Shown in pieces: positions 6,540 to 15,087 of a stretch of 61,500 nucleotides of DNA; within the stretch, counting starts at the first letter, position 1; every line of letters starts with the position of its first letter. Both the position numbers and the translations under genes were made by a program. Source of the DNA: Phormidium ambiguum IAM M-71 (GTDB taxonomy: Bacteria; Cyanobacteriota; Cyanobacteriia; Cyanobacteriales; Aerosakkonemataceae); contig NZ_MRCE01000034.1 of the NCBI RefSeq assembly GCF_001904725.1, positions 1-61,500 of the forward strand, written 5' to 3'. Under the pieces are notes generated by a model. The model saw nothing but the letters and a program-made list of their open reading frames with translations, was not told where the DNA came from and did not search any database.

Positions 6540-9146
6540 ATGCGTTTAACAAAATTCGGAATTGCTACGGTTATTGCTTTACTGACTGTTGTTGCAGATA
6601 CTTCTGTTACTTTCTATTCGTTGACAAGTTTGCCAGTGCCAAAAGTTTTGGCGCAGACGAATAATAGTGAAAAGAAAGCTGAAGCCGATCGACTTTTACA
6701 ACAGGGAATTCAGCAATTTCAAAACAGTCAATTTCGGGAAGCATCACAATCTTTACAGCAAGCATTAACTATTTTTCGGGAAATTGGCGATCGCAAAGGT
6801 GAAGGTGCAGCTTTGGGAACTCTGGGTCTGGTTTACAATTTTCTAGGAGACTACCGCGAAGCAATTGATTACCACCAGCAGAGTTTAGCGATTGCACGGG
6901 AAATTGGCGATCGCCAAAATGAAGCACCATCCCTGGCAAATCTCGGACTTGCTTACTATTCCTTGGGAGACTACCGTAAAGCAATTGAGTACCACCAACA
7001 GAGTTTAACTATTGCGCGGGAAATAAACGATCGCTTTGGTGAAGGATTAGTACTCGCAAATCTCGGACTTGCTTACAATTCTCTCGGAGACTACCGCAAA
7101 GCAATTGAGTACCAGCAGCAGAGCTTAGCTATTGTACGCGAAATTGGCGATCGTCAAGGCGAAGCAGCAGCACTGGGAAATCTTGGTCTTGCTTACAATT
7201 CTGTCGGAGACTACCGCAAAGCAATTGATTACCAGCAGCAGAGTTTAGCTATTAAACGTGAAATAGGCGATCGTCAAGGCGAAGGAAATTCTCTGGGAAA
7301 TCTGGGTAATACTTACTTTTTCCTGGGAGACTACCGCAAAGCAATTGATTACCACCAGCAGAGCTTAGCCATTGGACGCGAAATTGGCAATCGCAAGAGT
7401 GAAGGAGTATCACTGGGAAATCTGGGTGTTGCTTACGATTCGCTGGGGGATTACCGTAAAGCGATTGAGTACTACCAACAGTTTTTAGTTATTGCACGCG
7501 AAATTGGCGATCGCAAAAGTGAAGGAAATGCGCTGGGAAATCTGGGTGTTGCTTACCATTCTTTAGGAGACTATCCCAAAGCGATTGAGTACCACCAGCA
7601 GAGTTTAGCCATTGCACAAGAAATTGGCGATCGTTCTGGTGAAGGAAATGCTCTAGGAAATTTGGGTCTTGCCCTTTATAAATCTGGAAATTTGCACCAA
7701 GCAGAAAAAAATTTATTCCAAGGAATTGAACTTTGGGAATCTCTACGCGAGAAATTAGGCGATGACGATGCTAATAAAGTGTCTATTTTTGAGAAACAAG
7801 CTAAAACCTACAACCTTTTACAACAAGTCTTAATTGCTCAAAACAAAACAGCAACAGCCTTAGAAATTTCCGAACGAGGTAGAGGCAGAGCTTTTGTTGA
7901 ATTACTTACCAGACGGCTCTCAAATAACTCGCAAGAAATCATTTCTGCTACATCTTTAAAACCAACAATTGAGCAAATTAAACAAATTGCCAAAAAGCAA
8001 AATGCCACTTTGGTACAATACTCGATTATTTTTGATCATTTCAACATTCAAGATAAACAACAAATCAAAGAATCAGAAATCTACATTTGGGTAATCAAAC
8101 CCACAGGTGAATTCAACTTCCGTAAAGTTGATTTAAAACCTTTATGGCAACAACAAAACACTTCCCTCTTAGAACTTGTTGTTAATAGTCGTGAGTCGAT
8201 CGGTGTCAGGGGTATAGTTACGGCAACTATCGCCCATAAACCCGAAGGCAACCAAAAACAAAACCTACGAAAACTCCATGAATTACTGATTAAACCAATT
8301 GCAGATTTACTTCCAACCGATCCCAATAATCATATTATTTTCATTCCCCAGCGAGAGTTATTCTTAGTTTCCTTTGTCGCCTTACAAAATGAACAAAGCA
8401 AATATTTAATTGAAAAACACACAATTCTCACTGCTCCATCAATTCAAGTTTTAGAATTAACCCGCAGCAAAAAAGTAGGGGAGCAAGGGAGCAGAGGGGC
8501 AGAGGAGAATGATAAAACTTTAATTGTGGGTAATCCTGTAATGCCTTCTGTAACCTTAAAAATAAGTGAACCACCGGAACAATTATTACCTTTACCTGCG
8601 GCACAGCAAGAAGCTATTGAAATTGCTAAATTGTTTAATACTAAACCTGTAATTGGTTCCCAAGCTACAGAAGCAACAATTAAATCTGAAATCTCCCAAG
8701 CTAACGTTATTCACTTCGCCACACACGGACTTTTAGATTATGGAGAACTGCAAGGAAAATATCGCGCAGGAGTACCAGGTGCATTAGCTTTTACACCTGA
8801 CGAAAAAGAAGATGGTTTGCTGACTTCTGATGAAATTCTCGATTTAAAATTGAATGCTTCCTTAGTAGTTTTAAGTGCTTGTGATACTGGGAGAGGAAAA
8901 ATTACGGGTGATGGGGTAATTGGTTTATCTCGCGCCTTTATTACTGCGGGAACACCCAGCATTGTTGTTTCTTTGTGGGCGGTTCCTGATGCACCAACAG
9001 CAGATTTAATGAAGGAATTTTATCAGCAAATGAAGAAGAATCCCAATAAGGCGCAAGCGTTGCGTCAAGCAATGTTAACTGTGATGAAAACTCACCCGCG
9101 TCCAAGAGATTGGGCGGCTTTTACTTTAATTGGGGAAGCATTTTAA
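6540..9146 (+). CDS. Secreted TPR-CHAT (caspase-like) protein
   Basis: An N-terminal hydrophobic segment ending VPKVLAQT looks like a signal peptide. About nine 40-residue tetratricopeptide repeats follow (consensus LGNLGLAYNSLGDYRKAIEY), up to roughly residue 400. The C-terminal 350 residues are a CHAT domain, a clan CD cysteine-peptidase fold. The candidate dyad is His729 in HFATHGLL and Cys781 in LSACDTGRG. The family uses TPRs to bind partners and includes proteases such as the CRISPR-associated TPR-CHAT. No substrate gene is adjacent. A short low-complexity insert (around residues 646-656) separates linker and CHAT; it is encoded by a G-rich repeat tract. A related protein is at 20347-23253. 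Confidence 0.9.
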   Translation: MRLTKFGIATVIALLTVVADTSVTFYSLTSLPVPKVLAQTNNSEKKAEADRLLQQGIQQFQNSQFREASQSLQQALTIFREIGDRKGEGAALGTLGLVYNFLGDYREAIDYHQQSLAIAREIGDRQNEAPSLANLGLAYYSLGDYRKAIEYHQQSLTIAREINDRFGEGLVLANLGLAYNSLGDYRKAIEYQQQSLAIVREIGDRQGEAAALGNLGLAYNSVGDYRKAIDYQQQSLAIKREIGDRQGEGNSLGNLGNTYFFLGDYRKAIDYHQQSLAIGREIGNRKSEGVSLGNLGVAYDSLGDYRKAIEYYQQFLVIAREIGDRKSEGNALGNLGVAYHSLGDYPKAIEYHQQSLAIAQEIGDRSGEGNALGNLGLALYKSGNLHQAEKNLFQGIELWESLREKLGDDDANKVSIFEKQAKTYNLLQQVLIAQNKTATALEISERGRGRAFVELLTRRLSNNSQEIISATSLKPTIEQIKQIAKKQNATLVQYSIIFDHFNIQDKQQIKESEIYIWVIKPTGEFNFRKVDLKPLWQQQNTSLLELVVNSRESIGVRGIVTATIAHKPEGNQKQNLRKLHELLIKPIADLLPTDPNNHIIFIPQRELFLVSFVALQNEQSKYLIEKHTILTAPSIQVLELTRSKKVGEQGSRGAEENDKTLIVGNPVMPSVTLKISEPPEQLLPLPAAQQEAIEIAKLFNTKPVIGSQATEATIKSEISQANVIHFATHGLLDYGELQGKYRAGVPGALAFTPDEKEDGLLTSDEILDLKLNASLVVLSACDTGRGKITGDGVIGLSRAFITAGTPSIVVSLWAVPDAPTADLMKEFYQQMKKNPNKAQALRQAMLTVMKTHPRPRDWAAFTLIGEAF
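6779..7680 (+). repeat. 120-bp tandem repeats encoding TPRs
   Basis: About seven and a half copies of a 120-bp unit. GAAATTGGCGATCGC or a close variant recurs every 120 bp from 6779. Similarity at the DNA level is much higher than TPR function requires, which points to recent unequal exchange or gene conversion. Confidence 0.9.
8475..8508 (+). repeat. G-rich STRR-like tract inside the CHAT gene
   Basis: A purine-rich tract of the GGGGAGCAAGGGAGCAGAGG type. It resembles the G-rich tracts seen between genes at 14.28, 17.27 and 45.84 kb, but here it is in frame within the coding sequence, between the TPR linker and the CHAT domain. Confidence 0.6.
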
Positions 9147-9201
9147 GGGAAAAGGGGACTGGGAAAGTTTTTATTTGTAGAGGTGGGTTTAGCAGATAAG
9201 T

Positions 9202-10593
9202 CTATGTCACAAGCAGAGGCAGTGGCTGCATTTCGCTTAAAACTGTGGGAATAAGTTCAGACACGGTTGGGTGAATGGGTACGGCCCATTGCAGTGTGGT
9301 GTAGGGCTGGTCAGCATTCATCATATCGAGCAGTCCGTGAATAGCCTCATCGCCGCCTGTGCCTAGTATTGCAGCACCGAGAATGCGGTGGGTTTCGGCA
9401 TCAACCACAATTTTTATAAAGCCCTGGGTCTCACCCTTCTCGATCGCCCGACCAACCCGTGTCATTGGTCTTATGCCCATGAGCAAGGGACGACCTGAAG
9501 CGCGAGCCTGCGCCTCTGTCATGCCAACGCGCCCTAGTGGGGGATCGATATAGAGGGCGTAACCGGGGATGCGATCGCTGACCAGTTTGGCAGCACCGTC
9601 AAGCAGGTTAGCCGCGACAATCTCAAAATCATTGTAAGCCGTATGGGTGAATGCACCCCGTCCATTGCAGTCACCCAAAGCCCAAATACCAGGTACATTT
9701 GTGCGGAGCCGATCGTCAACCATGATATAGCCGTGGGTGTCAGTGGCAACCCCAGCACGGTCGAGTCCCAGATCGTCGGTGTTAGGTTGCCGCCCGATCG
9801 CCAGCAGAACATGGCTGCCAATCACCTCCGGGACACCTTCAGTACAGTTAACCTGCACAGACACTCCTTCCGAATGGGACGCAAAGGCAATGCACTCAGC
9901 ATTTGTGCGAATATGTATGTTTTCTGCTTCAAGGATTTGCCCGATTGCGGCGGACACATCCTCATCCTCGCGGGTAACAAGGCGCGGGCTTTTCTCAATT
10001 ACAGTTACCTCCGCACCTAAGCGGCGGTAAATCTGGGCAAACTCTAGCCCAATATAGCTACCTCCCACCACCACCAGATGCCGGGGAAGACTGTCCAGCG
10101 CCAAGATAGATGTGTTGGTTAGATAATCGATTTCCTGTAGACCGGGCATCTCAGGTATCCGCGCCCGACCTCCAACATTGATGAAAATTTGTGGTGCAGT
10201 GAGTCGTTCATCACCGACTCGCAGCGTGTTCGCGTTCTCGAAGCACGCTTGCCCCTGAAACACCGTCAAGTGTTCCATACTGCGAAGCCAAGCCTCAAGA
10301 CCATTGCGAGAGTTGGCTGCAACGGCATCAACCCGCGCCTTAACTCGCTTCATATCAACCGCGATCGCTCCTGCGATCAGCACACCATAGTCGGCAGCAC
10401 GGCGGGCAAGGTGAGCGGCATAGGCACTAGCAACAAGCGTTTTAGTCGGTGTGCAGCCCGTATTGACACAGGTACCGCCAATCAGATGTCTCTCAATCAG
10501 TGCCACCCTCATTCCTGCTGCGGTCAGCCGTGCAGCCAGCGGTGGCCCTGCCTGACCAGCGCCAACGATCAGTGCGTCAAAGGATTGGGTCAT
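9202..10593 (-). CDS. FAD-dependent pyridine nucleotide-disulfide oxidoreductase
   Basis: A 463-residue enzyme of the glutathione reductase/mercuric reductase/lipoamide dehydrogenase family. It has an N-terminal FAD Rossmann motif (IVGAGQAGPPLA), the redox-active pair Cys42/Cys47 in GGTCVNTGCTPTK, a second Rossmann motif (VVVGGSYIGLE) for NAD(P)H and the C-terminal HPTVSE dimer signature. It has neither the heavy-metal domain nor the C-terminal paired cysteines of MerA, so a mercuric reductase label would be unjustified; its substrate is unknown. It overlaps the DUF4126 gene by 4 bp and is read with it. Base composition looks higher in GC than the flanking genes. Confidence 0.9.
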   Translation of the reverse strand: MTQSFDALIVGAGQAGPPLAARLTAAGMRVALIERHLIGGTCVNTGCTPTKTLVASAYAAHLARRAADYGVLIAGAIAVDMKRVKARVDAVAANSRNGLEAWLRSMEHLTVFQGQACFENANTLRVGDERLTAPQIFINVGGRARIPEMPGLQEIDYLTNTSILALDSLPRHLVVVGGSYIGLEFAQIYRRLGAEVTVIEKSPRLVTREDEDVSAAIGQILEAENIHIRTNAECIAFASHSEGVSVQVNCTEGVPEVIGSHVLLAIGRQPNTDDLGLDRAGVATDTHGYIMVDDRLRTNVPGIWALGDCNGRGAFTHTAYNDFEIVAANLLDGAAKLVSDRIPGYALYIDPPLGRVGMTEAQARASGRPLLMGIRPMTRVGRAIEKGETQGFIKIVVDAETHRILGAAILGTGGDEAIHGLLDMMNADQPYTTLQWAVPIHPTVSELIPTVLSEMQPLPLLVT

Positions 10594-11051
10594 TGCAGTA
10601 ACCTCACTACTAAAATAGCTCCACCGATCGCGGCGGCATCTTCGAGCAATGCCGCTGGTAGGTCACGACCAAAGGCAGTAGCGAGCTGAGAACGCACCGC
10701 TGCACCGCCCAACGTGCCAATCACCGCACCCACAATGCCTGCCACTAAACCGCCCCAAAGTATGCCGCCATCGAATCCTACCACGGCTCCTGAGAGCGCA
10801 CCACTAACTAGGCGAGCCCCAAATTGAACAGGTACTTTGCGGCTGGGTGTGGAAGGCAGCTGATCGGTTATGAATTCGCCCAGCGCCAGCACGGAGAAAA
10901 TCCAGGGTGTGAAGCGGTAACCCATAAAAGCCAGCCAGCTCCCGCCAAGATTGAGGTAACCCAAATAGGCCGCCCAACTTATAGCCGCGGGTGCAGTCAT
11001 GGCACGCAAACCCGCAATAATGCCGATAACCAGAGCAAGGAAATAAACCAT
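10590..11051 (-). CDS. DUF4126 family membrane protein
   Basis: A 153-residue hydrophobic protein with about four transmembrane segments. The glycine-rich stretches (LVAGIVGAVIGTLGGAAVR) and the opening LALVIGIIAGLRAMTAPAA are typical of DUF4126. It overlaps the oxidoreductase downstream by 4 bp (ATGA), so the two are translationally coupled, and it lies 59 bp after the SDR gene. Its function is unknown; the tight coupling suggests it is tied to the redox enzyme. Confidence 0.85.
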   Translation of the reverse strand: MVYFLALVIGIIAGLRAMTAPAAISWAAYLGYLNLGGSWLAFMGYRFTPWIFSVLALGEFITDQLPSTPSRKVPVQFGARLVSGALSGAVVGFDGGILWGGLVAGIVGAVIGTLGGAAVRSQLATAFGRDLPAALLEDAAAIGGAILVVRLLQ

Positions 11052-11110
11052 CGTACCCTTTTAGATTTGTGCTATGCCGTTATTGACAAACAACATCAAA
11101 GCCGTTCCAA

Positions 11111-11860
11111 TTAACGAAGACCACCTGTGATGTATAGAGTCTCGCCAGTGATCCAGGCTGAATCAGAAGACGCGAAGAAGACGACAGCAGGAGCGATGTC
11201 CTGCGGCTGTCCGATTCGACCCAGTGGGGTTAGCGCTTCAATCTGTTGGCGACCTTCGCTTTCGGTAATTCCCTCTGTATGAGAACCTTCCGTTTCCACC
11301 ATGCCAGGATTGATGGAGTTAACGCGAATATTGCGTGAACCCAACTCTTTGGCGAGTGACTTCGTAATGGCATCGACCGCCGCTTTGGTGGCGTTATAAA
11401 CCAAGCTGTTTGCGGGCGCGAGGGTGCTGACGATCGAACTAATATTGATAATGCTGCCGCCCGACGAGCTGAAGTGCTTTACACCTTCTTGTGAAGTGAG
11501 GATTAATCCCAGTACATTCAGATCGAACTGCTTGTGGAAGTGCTCTTCTGTAATGCCTTCAAGTGGGGAAAATTCATAAATTCCAGCATTGTTAACCAAA
11601 ATGTCAAGCTTGCCGAATGCTTGCTGCGTCTCTACAAAAAGATGTTTAATTTTTGCACTATCGGCAACATTTGCTTGGACTGCGATCGCCTTCCCACCTG
11701 TACTGACAATTTCGTCAACTACGCGATCGGCCCCTTCCTTACTAGATGCGTAGTTAACAACCACGGCTGCACCTTCGGCTGCTAGATGTTTGGCTATCGC
11801 CGCACCGATTCCTTTAGATGCCCCTGTGACGACTGCAACTTTCCCGTCTAGTTTTTTCAT
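11111..11860 (-). CDS. SDR-family oxidoreductase (3-oxoacyl-ACP reductase-like)
   Basis: A classical short-chain dehydrogenase of 249 residues. It has TGASKGIG (12-19) for NAD(P), NNAG (90-93), the catalytic Ser around 141-142 in INISSIVS and Tyr155/Lys159 in VYNATK. FabG-like and glucose-dehydrogenase-like enzymes share these motifs, so the substrate is open. It is probably the first gene of a three-gene operon with the DUF4126 protein and the flavin oxidoreductase. An inverted repeat (TTTGAATGG / CCATTCAAA) lies 26 bp upstream of the ATG. Confidence 0.92.
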   Translation of the reverse strand: MKKLDGKVAVVTGASKGIGAAIAKHLAAEGAAVVVNYASSKEGADRVVDEIVSTGGKAIAVQANVADSAKIKHLFVETQQAFGKLDILVNNAGIYEFSPLEGITEEHFHKQFDLNVLGLILTSQEGVKHFSSSGGSIINISSIVSTLAPANSLVYNATKAAVDAITKSLAKELGSRNIRVNSINPGMVETEGSHTEGITESEGRQQIEALTPLGRIGQPQDIAPAVVFFASSDSAWITGETLYITGGLR

Positions 11861-12448
11861 GATTGCAAGTTTAGTAGGTATTAAGTTTGAATGGTTTGCC
11901 CGAAATAGGTACGAACTGACGAGAACTATCCATTCAAAATCTTTGACAGTAATGTTTTAGGTAGACACCTTAGCATCAAGACTTAACATTTTATTCAGTG
12001 CGCTCGCTTTTCATCTTTGTGGGCATAATAGGCCGACTTAATACAAAGCCCTAAAAATAACCAATAATCTTAATATTTGTACAGTGACTTTTTGTTGGTC
12101 ATGGAAACACATTAAAGAGTTTTTACGCTATTTCGGTGAAAGTAGGGGCATCTTATAGGGAACTCCACTAAAGCAGATTAGTGCGATATAAAACCGAGGC
12201 TAGGCTATGGCCTATAGCAGAGAGAAGCTTTAACAAGACTAAGCAGAGAGATTTTGCGGGAAGCGCTCGCCCCTGAGCAACTAAAAGCCATTCTTTTCCT
12301 TTTCTGTTACTTTTTCAGCAAGCCCTAAATCAATCCCGACAAAAAAGGTCGGATATGTTTGACGTTGTTTTGTGGGCGTGATAGCATTCCAAAAAGTTAG
12401 ACAGTTCGTACAGATTTTCAGAGTTTCAGAGCGAGAGAGAGTAAGACC
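11861..12448. other. Intergenic region between the SDR operon and thrC
   Basis: This 588-bp gap separates two divergent genes. Besides the inverted repeat near 11.9 kb it holds a small CCGAC/GTCGG hairpin near 12333-12353. No start-stop frame with coding character, tRNA or known riboswitch consensus was recognised. It presumably holds both promoters. Confidence 0.6.
11886..11938. promoter_or_regulatory. Inverted repeat upstream of the SDR operon, possible operator
   Basis: Nine-base arms TTTGAATGG (11886-11894) and CCATTCAAA (11930-11938) are separated by 35 bp, just ahead of the SDR start. A regulator binding both arms, or a hairpin in the mRNA leader, are both possible. No regulator gene is adjacent. 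Confidence 0.4.
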
Positions 12449-13753
12449 ATGACCCAGGCGATTACAACCCAAAACCAAGGAAAGACAACTCACGTTAAAG
12501 GTTTGCAGTGTAAAGAATGTGGTGCTGAATACGAAGCCAAGGCGATTCATGTTTGCGAATTTTGTTTTGGCCCGTTGGAAGTGGCTTATGATTACGATGC
12601 TCTTCGTCGTTCTGTGACTCGTGAAACTATTCAAGCTGGCCCACTTTCGATTTGGCGTTATCGGGCGTTTTTGCCTGTGGAAACTGAAAACCCGATCGAT
12701 GTGGGAACTGGTATGACTCCTCTGGTTCGCGCTAATCGGTTGGCTCGTCGCCTGGGTCTGAAAAAGCTTTATATTAAAAACGATGCTGTCAATATGCCTA
12801 CCCTTAGCTTCAAAGATAGGGTGGTATCGGTGGCTTTGACTCGCGCTCGTGAATTGGGTTTTACTACAGTTTCTTGTGCTAGCACTGGTAACTTGGCTAA
12901 TTCTACAGCTGCGATCGCAGCCCACGCCGGACTCGACTGCTGTGTATTCATCCCCGCCGACTTGGAAGCTGGAAAAATCCTGGGTACGCTGATTTATGGC
13001 CCTACCGTAATGGCGGTGCAAGGAAATTACGACCAAGTAAACCGTCTCTGTTGTGAAGTTGCGAATACACAAGGTTGGGGATTTGTCAATATTAATTTGC
13101 GTCCCTACTACTCCGAAGGTTCCAAAACTTTGGGTTACGAAGTTGCCGAACAACTCGGCTGGGAATTACCAGATCATATAGTTGCGCCTTTGGCTTCTGG
13201 TTCTTTGTTCACCAAGATTTACAAAGGTTTCCAAGAATTTATTAATGTCGGTTTAGTGGCAGATAAGAGTGTAAGATTCAGTGGCGCACAAGCTGACGGT
13301 TGTTCGCCGATTGCTCAAGCTTTCCGGGAAAATCGGGATTTTGTGCAACCAGTAAAACCGAGTACAATTGCAAAATCGATCGCAATTGGCAACCCAGCAG
13401 ACGGCATTTACGCCTTAGAAGTCGCTCGGAAAACAGGCGGTAACATTGAATCAGTCAACGATGCCGAAATTGTCGAAGGCATGAAGCTATTGGCAGAAAC
13501 TGAAGGTATCTTCACCGAAACTGCTGGAGGAACCACAATTGCCGTACTGAAAAAATTAGTCGAAGCTGGTAAAATTGACCCCGAAGAAACCACAGTAGTT
13601 TACATCACCGGAAACGGTTTGAAAACTCAGGAAGCCGTTCAAGGTTACATCGGCGAACCTTTAACAATTGAACCAAAATTAGACAGTTTCGAGCGTGCTT
13701 TGGAACGTTCTCGCACCTTGGAACGCCTCGACTGGCAACAAGTACTTGTGTAA
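12449..13753 (+). CDS. thrC: Threonine synthase
   Basis: A 434-residue PLP enzyme that converts O-phosphohomoserine to threonine. An N-terminal zinc-ribbon-like segment (Cys21-x2-Cys24 and Cys36-x2-Cys39) precedes the catalytic fold. The PLP lysine is Lys122 in TLSFKDRVV, and ASTGNLANS and GSGSLFTK-type phosphate-binding loops follow. This is the long plant/cyanobacterial-type enzyme. It is followed by a MoaD/ThiS-like gene on the same strand. The last 26 bp of the gene are repeated 104 bp downstream around an inserted inverted repeat. Confidence 0.95.
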   Translation: MTQAITTQNQGKTTHVKGLQCKECGAEYEAKAIHVCEFCFGPLEVAYDYDALRRSVTRETIQAGPLSIWRYRAFLPVETENPIDVGTGMTPLVRANRLARRLGLKKLYIKNDAVNMPTLSFKDRVVSVALTRARELGFTTVSCASTGNLANSTAAIAAHAGLDCCVFIPADLEAGKILGTLIYGPTVMAVQGNYDQVNRLCCEVANTQGWGFVNINLRPYYSEGSKTLGYEVAEQLGWELPDHIVAPLASGSLFTKIYKGFQEFINVGLVADKSVRFSGAQADGCSPIAQAFRENRDFVQPVKPSTIAKSIAIGNPADGIYALEVARKTGGNIESVNDAEIVEGMKLLAETEGIFTETAGGTTIAVLKKLVEAGKIDPEETTVVYITGNGLKTQEAVQGYIGEPLTIEPKLDSFERALERSRTLERLDWQQVLV

Positions 13754-13882
13754 GTATTAACGTAAATTGACAGTTAGATTTAGTAAGGTGCGTCAGACAA
13801 TAGCAATTTATGCGAGGCGCAATGAATTTAAGTTTCTGACGCACCCTACAAACTCTTCGACTGACAACAAGTACTTGTGTAA
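13728..13882. repeat. Duplicated thrC 3' end flanking an inverted-repeat insert
   Basis: The final 26 bases of thrC (13728-13753) recur with one mismatch at 13857-13882. The 103 bp between them contain perfect 11-bp arms, GGTGCGTCAGA (13787-13797) and TCTGACGCACC (13835-13845). This looks like an inserted fold-back element flanked by a long target duplication, or a local duplication followed by insertion. Confidence 0.75.
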
Positions 13883-13921
13883 AGATTAGCTTTTTGCATT
13901 TTGCGATCGTGCTAATAGATA

Positions 13922-13956
13922 ATGGGTAATCGGTGCAAAAAACACCAATTACCCAT
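13922..13956 (+). repeat. Hairpin-forming inverted repeat before the carrier gene
   Basis: Fourteen-base arms ATGGGTAATCGGTG and CACCAATTACCCAT (one mismatch) around a 7-nt A-rich loop. No T-run follows. It ends 35 bp before the start of the MoaD/ThiS-like gene and belongs to the ATTGGTCATT-like dispersed repeats. Confidence 0.65.
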
Positions 13957-13991
13957 TAATAATCACCAATGACCAAATTACTGAATTAACT

Positions 13992-14267
13992 ATGTCCGTT
14001 ACAGTTTTAGTTCCCACTCCTCTGCAAAAGTTTACCAACGACCAAGCAACTATAGAATGCAGTGCTAACAGCATCGCAGAATTAATTGAATCCTTAGAAC
14101 AAAGTTGCCCAGGCATTAAAGCGCGTATCTGTGATGACAAAGGAGAAGTCCGCCGCTTTTTGAACCTCTACGTCAACAGCGAAGACATCAGATTTTTAGA
14201 TGGAAAAGCTACACCCTTAAAAGATGGCGACGAAGTAAGCATCGTTCCCGCTGTTGCTGGTGGTTGA
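13992..14267 (+). CDS. MoaD/ThiS-like sulfur-carrier protein linked to thrC
   Basis: A 91-residue beta-grasp protein ending in VPAVAGG, with the C-terminal Gly-Gly required for thiocarboxylate formation. It differs from the protein at 6101 and contains [19 protein letters not shown], reminiscent of CysO-like carriers used in PLP-dependent amino acid biosynthesis. It lies downstream of thrC on the same strand, a neighbourhood I recall from other cyanobacteria. A role in sulfur transfer to an activated amino acid (cysteine or homocysteine formation) is an inference; the activating and cleaving partners are not in this window. Confidence 0.83.
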   Translation: MSVTVLVPTPLQKFTNDQATIECSANSIAELIESLEQSCPGIKARICDDKGEVRRFLNLYVNSEDIRFLDGKATPLKDGDEVSIVPAVAGG

Positions 14268-14275
14268 GCTTTCGG

Positions 14276-14360
14276 TGCAGAGGGGCAGAGGGGCAGGGGA
14301 GCAGGGGGGACAAGGGGATTTGATTTTTACCTTCTGCCTTCTGCCTTCTGCCTTCTACCT
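14276..14360. repeat. G-rich tract plus CCTTCTG heptamer repeats
   Basis: An AGGGGCAG-type purine tract is followed by about four copies of CCTTCTG (14330-14357). It is the same STRR family as at the window ends and at 43.5 kb. Confidence 0.85.
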
Positions 14361-14489
14361 TTCCCAATCCCCAGTCCCTTTATTGCAGATTATTAGATAT
14401 TGTAAAAATATATGTCTTGCCTCTTAGCTGGTGAAATTGCTCGCCTAAGTCTAGAATTTCCAAAAGTAAATTAAAGGTTGAATTGAGTT

Positions 14490-15026
14490 ATGGCAGAAGA
14501 AACTAATCAGAACGAAGCGGGAGAAGCGGTTCCGAGTACTGACTCTCCTAAAACAACAGATATCCCTACTGCTAATGCACCCGATCCTAACGCAGTTGAC
14601 GATCAAAAAGCAGCAAAAAAACCGCCTGCTGCGAAAAAGGAAAAAGCACCCGCAGTTGAAGATAAACCTTTTGCTGAGTTTATTCCCCAACATTATTTTC
14701 CCGCATTAACAGCTGCTTTAGCGAAACAAGGCGTTAATGATTTAGAGCTAAAGTTAGAGCAGCAAAAAATCCCTGTTATTGGTTATGTAACGCAACCGGA
14801 ATGTTGGCAAGTTATTGGTAGCTGGGCTAATGGCAAACGGCAATTCCGCGTGTATTTCTTGTCAGAAAATATTCAGGGACAAAAAGGTTTTTCCTATTCA
14901 GAAAATGGGGGTAAACCTAGCACTCTTGAGCCTTTCTTAATTGATGAACGGAAAGTAACTTTAGATTTACTGGTGTTTGGCGTTGTGCAACGTTTAAATG
15001 CCCAAAAGTGGCTAGTGAGAAATTAG
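14490..15026 (+). CDS. DUF2996 family protein
   Basis: A 178-residue protein with two parts. Residues 1-60 are a disordered Ala/Pro/Lys-rich stretch (AAKKPPAAKKEKAP). A compact domain follows, with the hallmarks EFIPQHYFPALTAAL, QPECWQVIGSW and RQFRVYFLSENIQGQKG. DUF2996 is found essentially in cyanobacteria and plastids and has no assigned function. There are no signal peptide or membrane segments. The gene is monocistronic and converges on the TM2 gene across a strong terminator. Confidence 0.88.
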   Translation: MAEETNQNEAGEAVPSTDSPKTTDIPTANAPDPNAVDDQKAAKKPPAAKKEKAPAVEDKPFAEFIPQHYFPALTAALAKQGVNDLELKLEQQKIPVIGYVTQPECWQVIGSWANGKRQFRVYFLSENIQGQKGFSYSENGGKPSTLEPFLIDERKVTLDLLVFGVVQRLNAQKWLVRN

Positions 15027-15046
15027 TTTTGCCAGTTATTTCTCTG

Positions 15047-15085
15047 AGATACCCGACTTCTTGAAGAAGTCGGGTATCTGTTTTC
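15047..15085. terminator. Strong hairpin terminator between convergent genes
   Basis: A perfect 15-bp stem, AGATACCCGACTTCT / AGAAGTCGGGTATCT, with a TGA loop and followed by GTTTTC. The position between convergent genes suggests use in both directions. The stem sequence is itself a common cyanobacterial intergenic repeat. Confidence 0.85.
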
Positions 15086-15087
15086 AT

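Noticed and set aside
6779-7680. Regular 120-bp direct repeats, considered as CRISPR
   Set aside because: The repeats are contiguous, in frame and encode TPRs; there are no spacers and no cas genes.
9202-10593. Mercuric reductase assignment
   Set aside because: The C-terminal Cys pair and heavy-metal-binding domain of MerA are absent and no mer genes are near.
9643-10689. Several plus-strand frames of 96-166 codons opposite the oxidoreductase and DUF4126 genes
   Set aside because: Shadows caused by the higher GC of these genes; no domain or start signal.
12281-13153. 290-codon minus-strand frame opposite thrC
   Set aside because: It is antisense to the well-supported threonine synthase and has no recognisable domain; a shadow of thrC codon usage.
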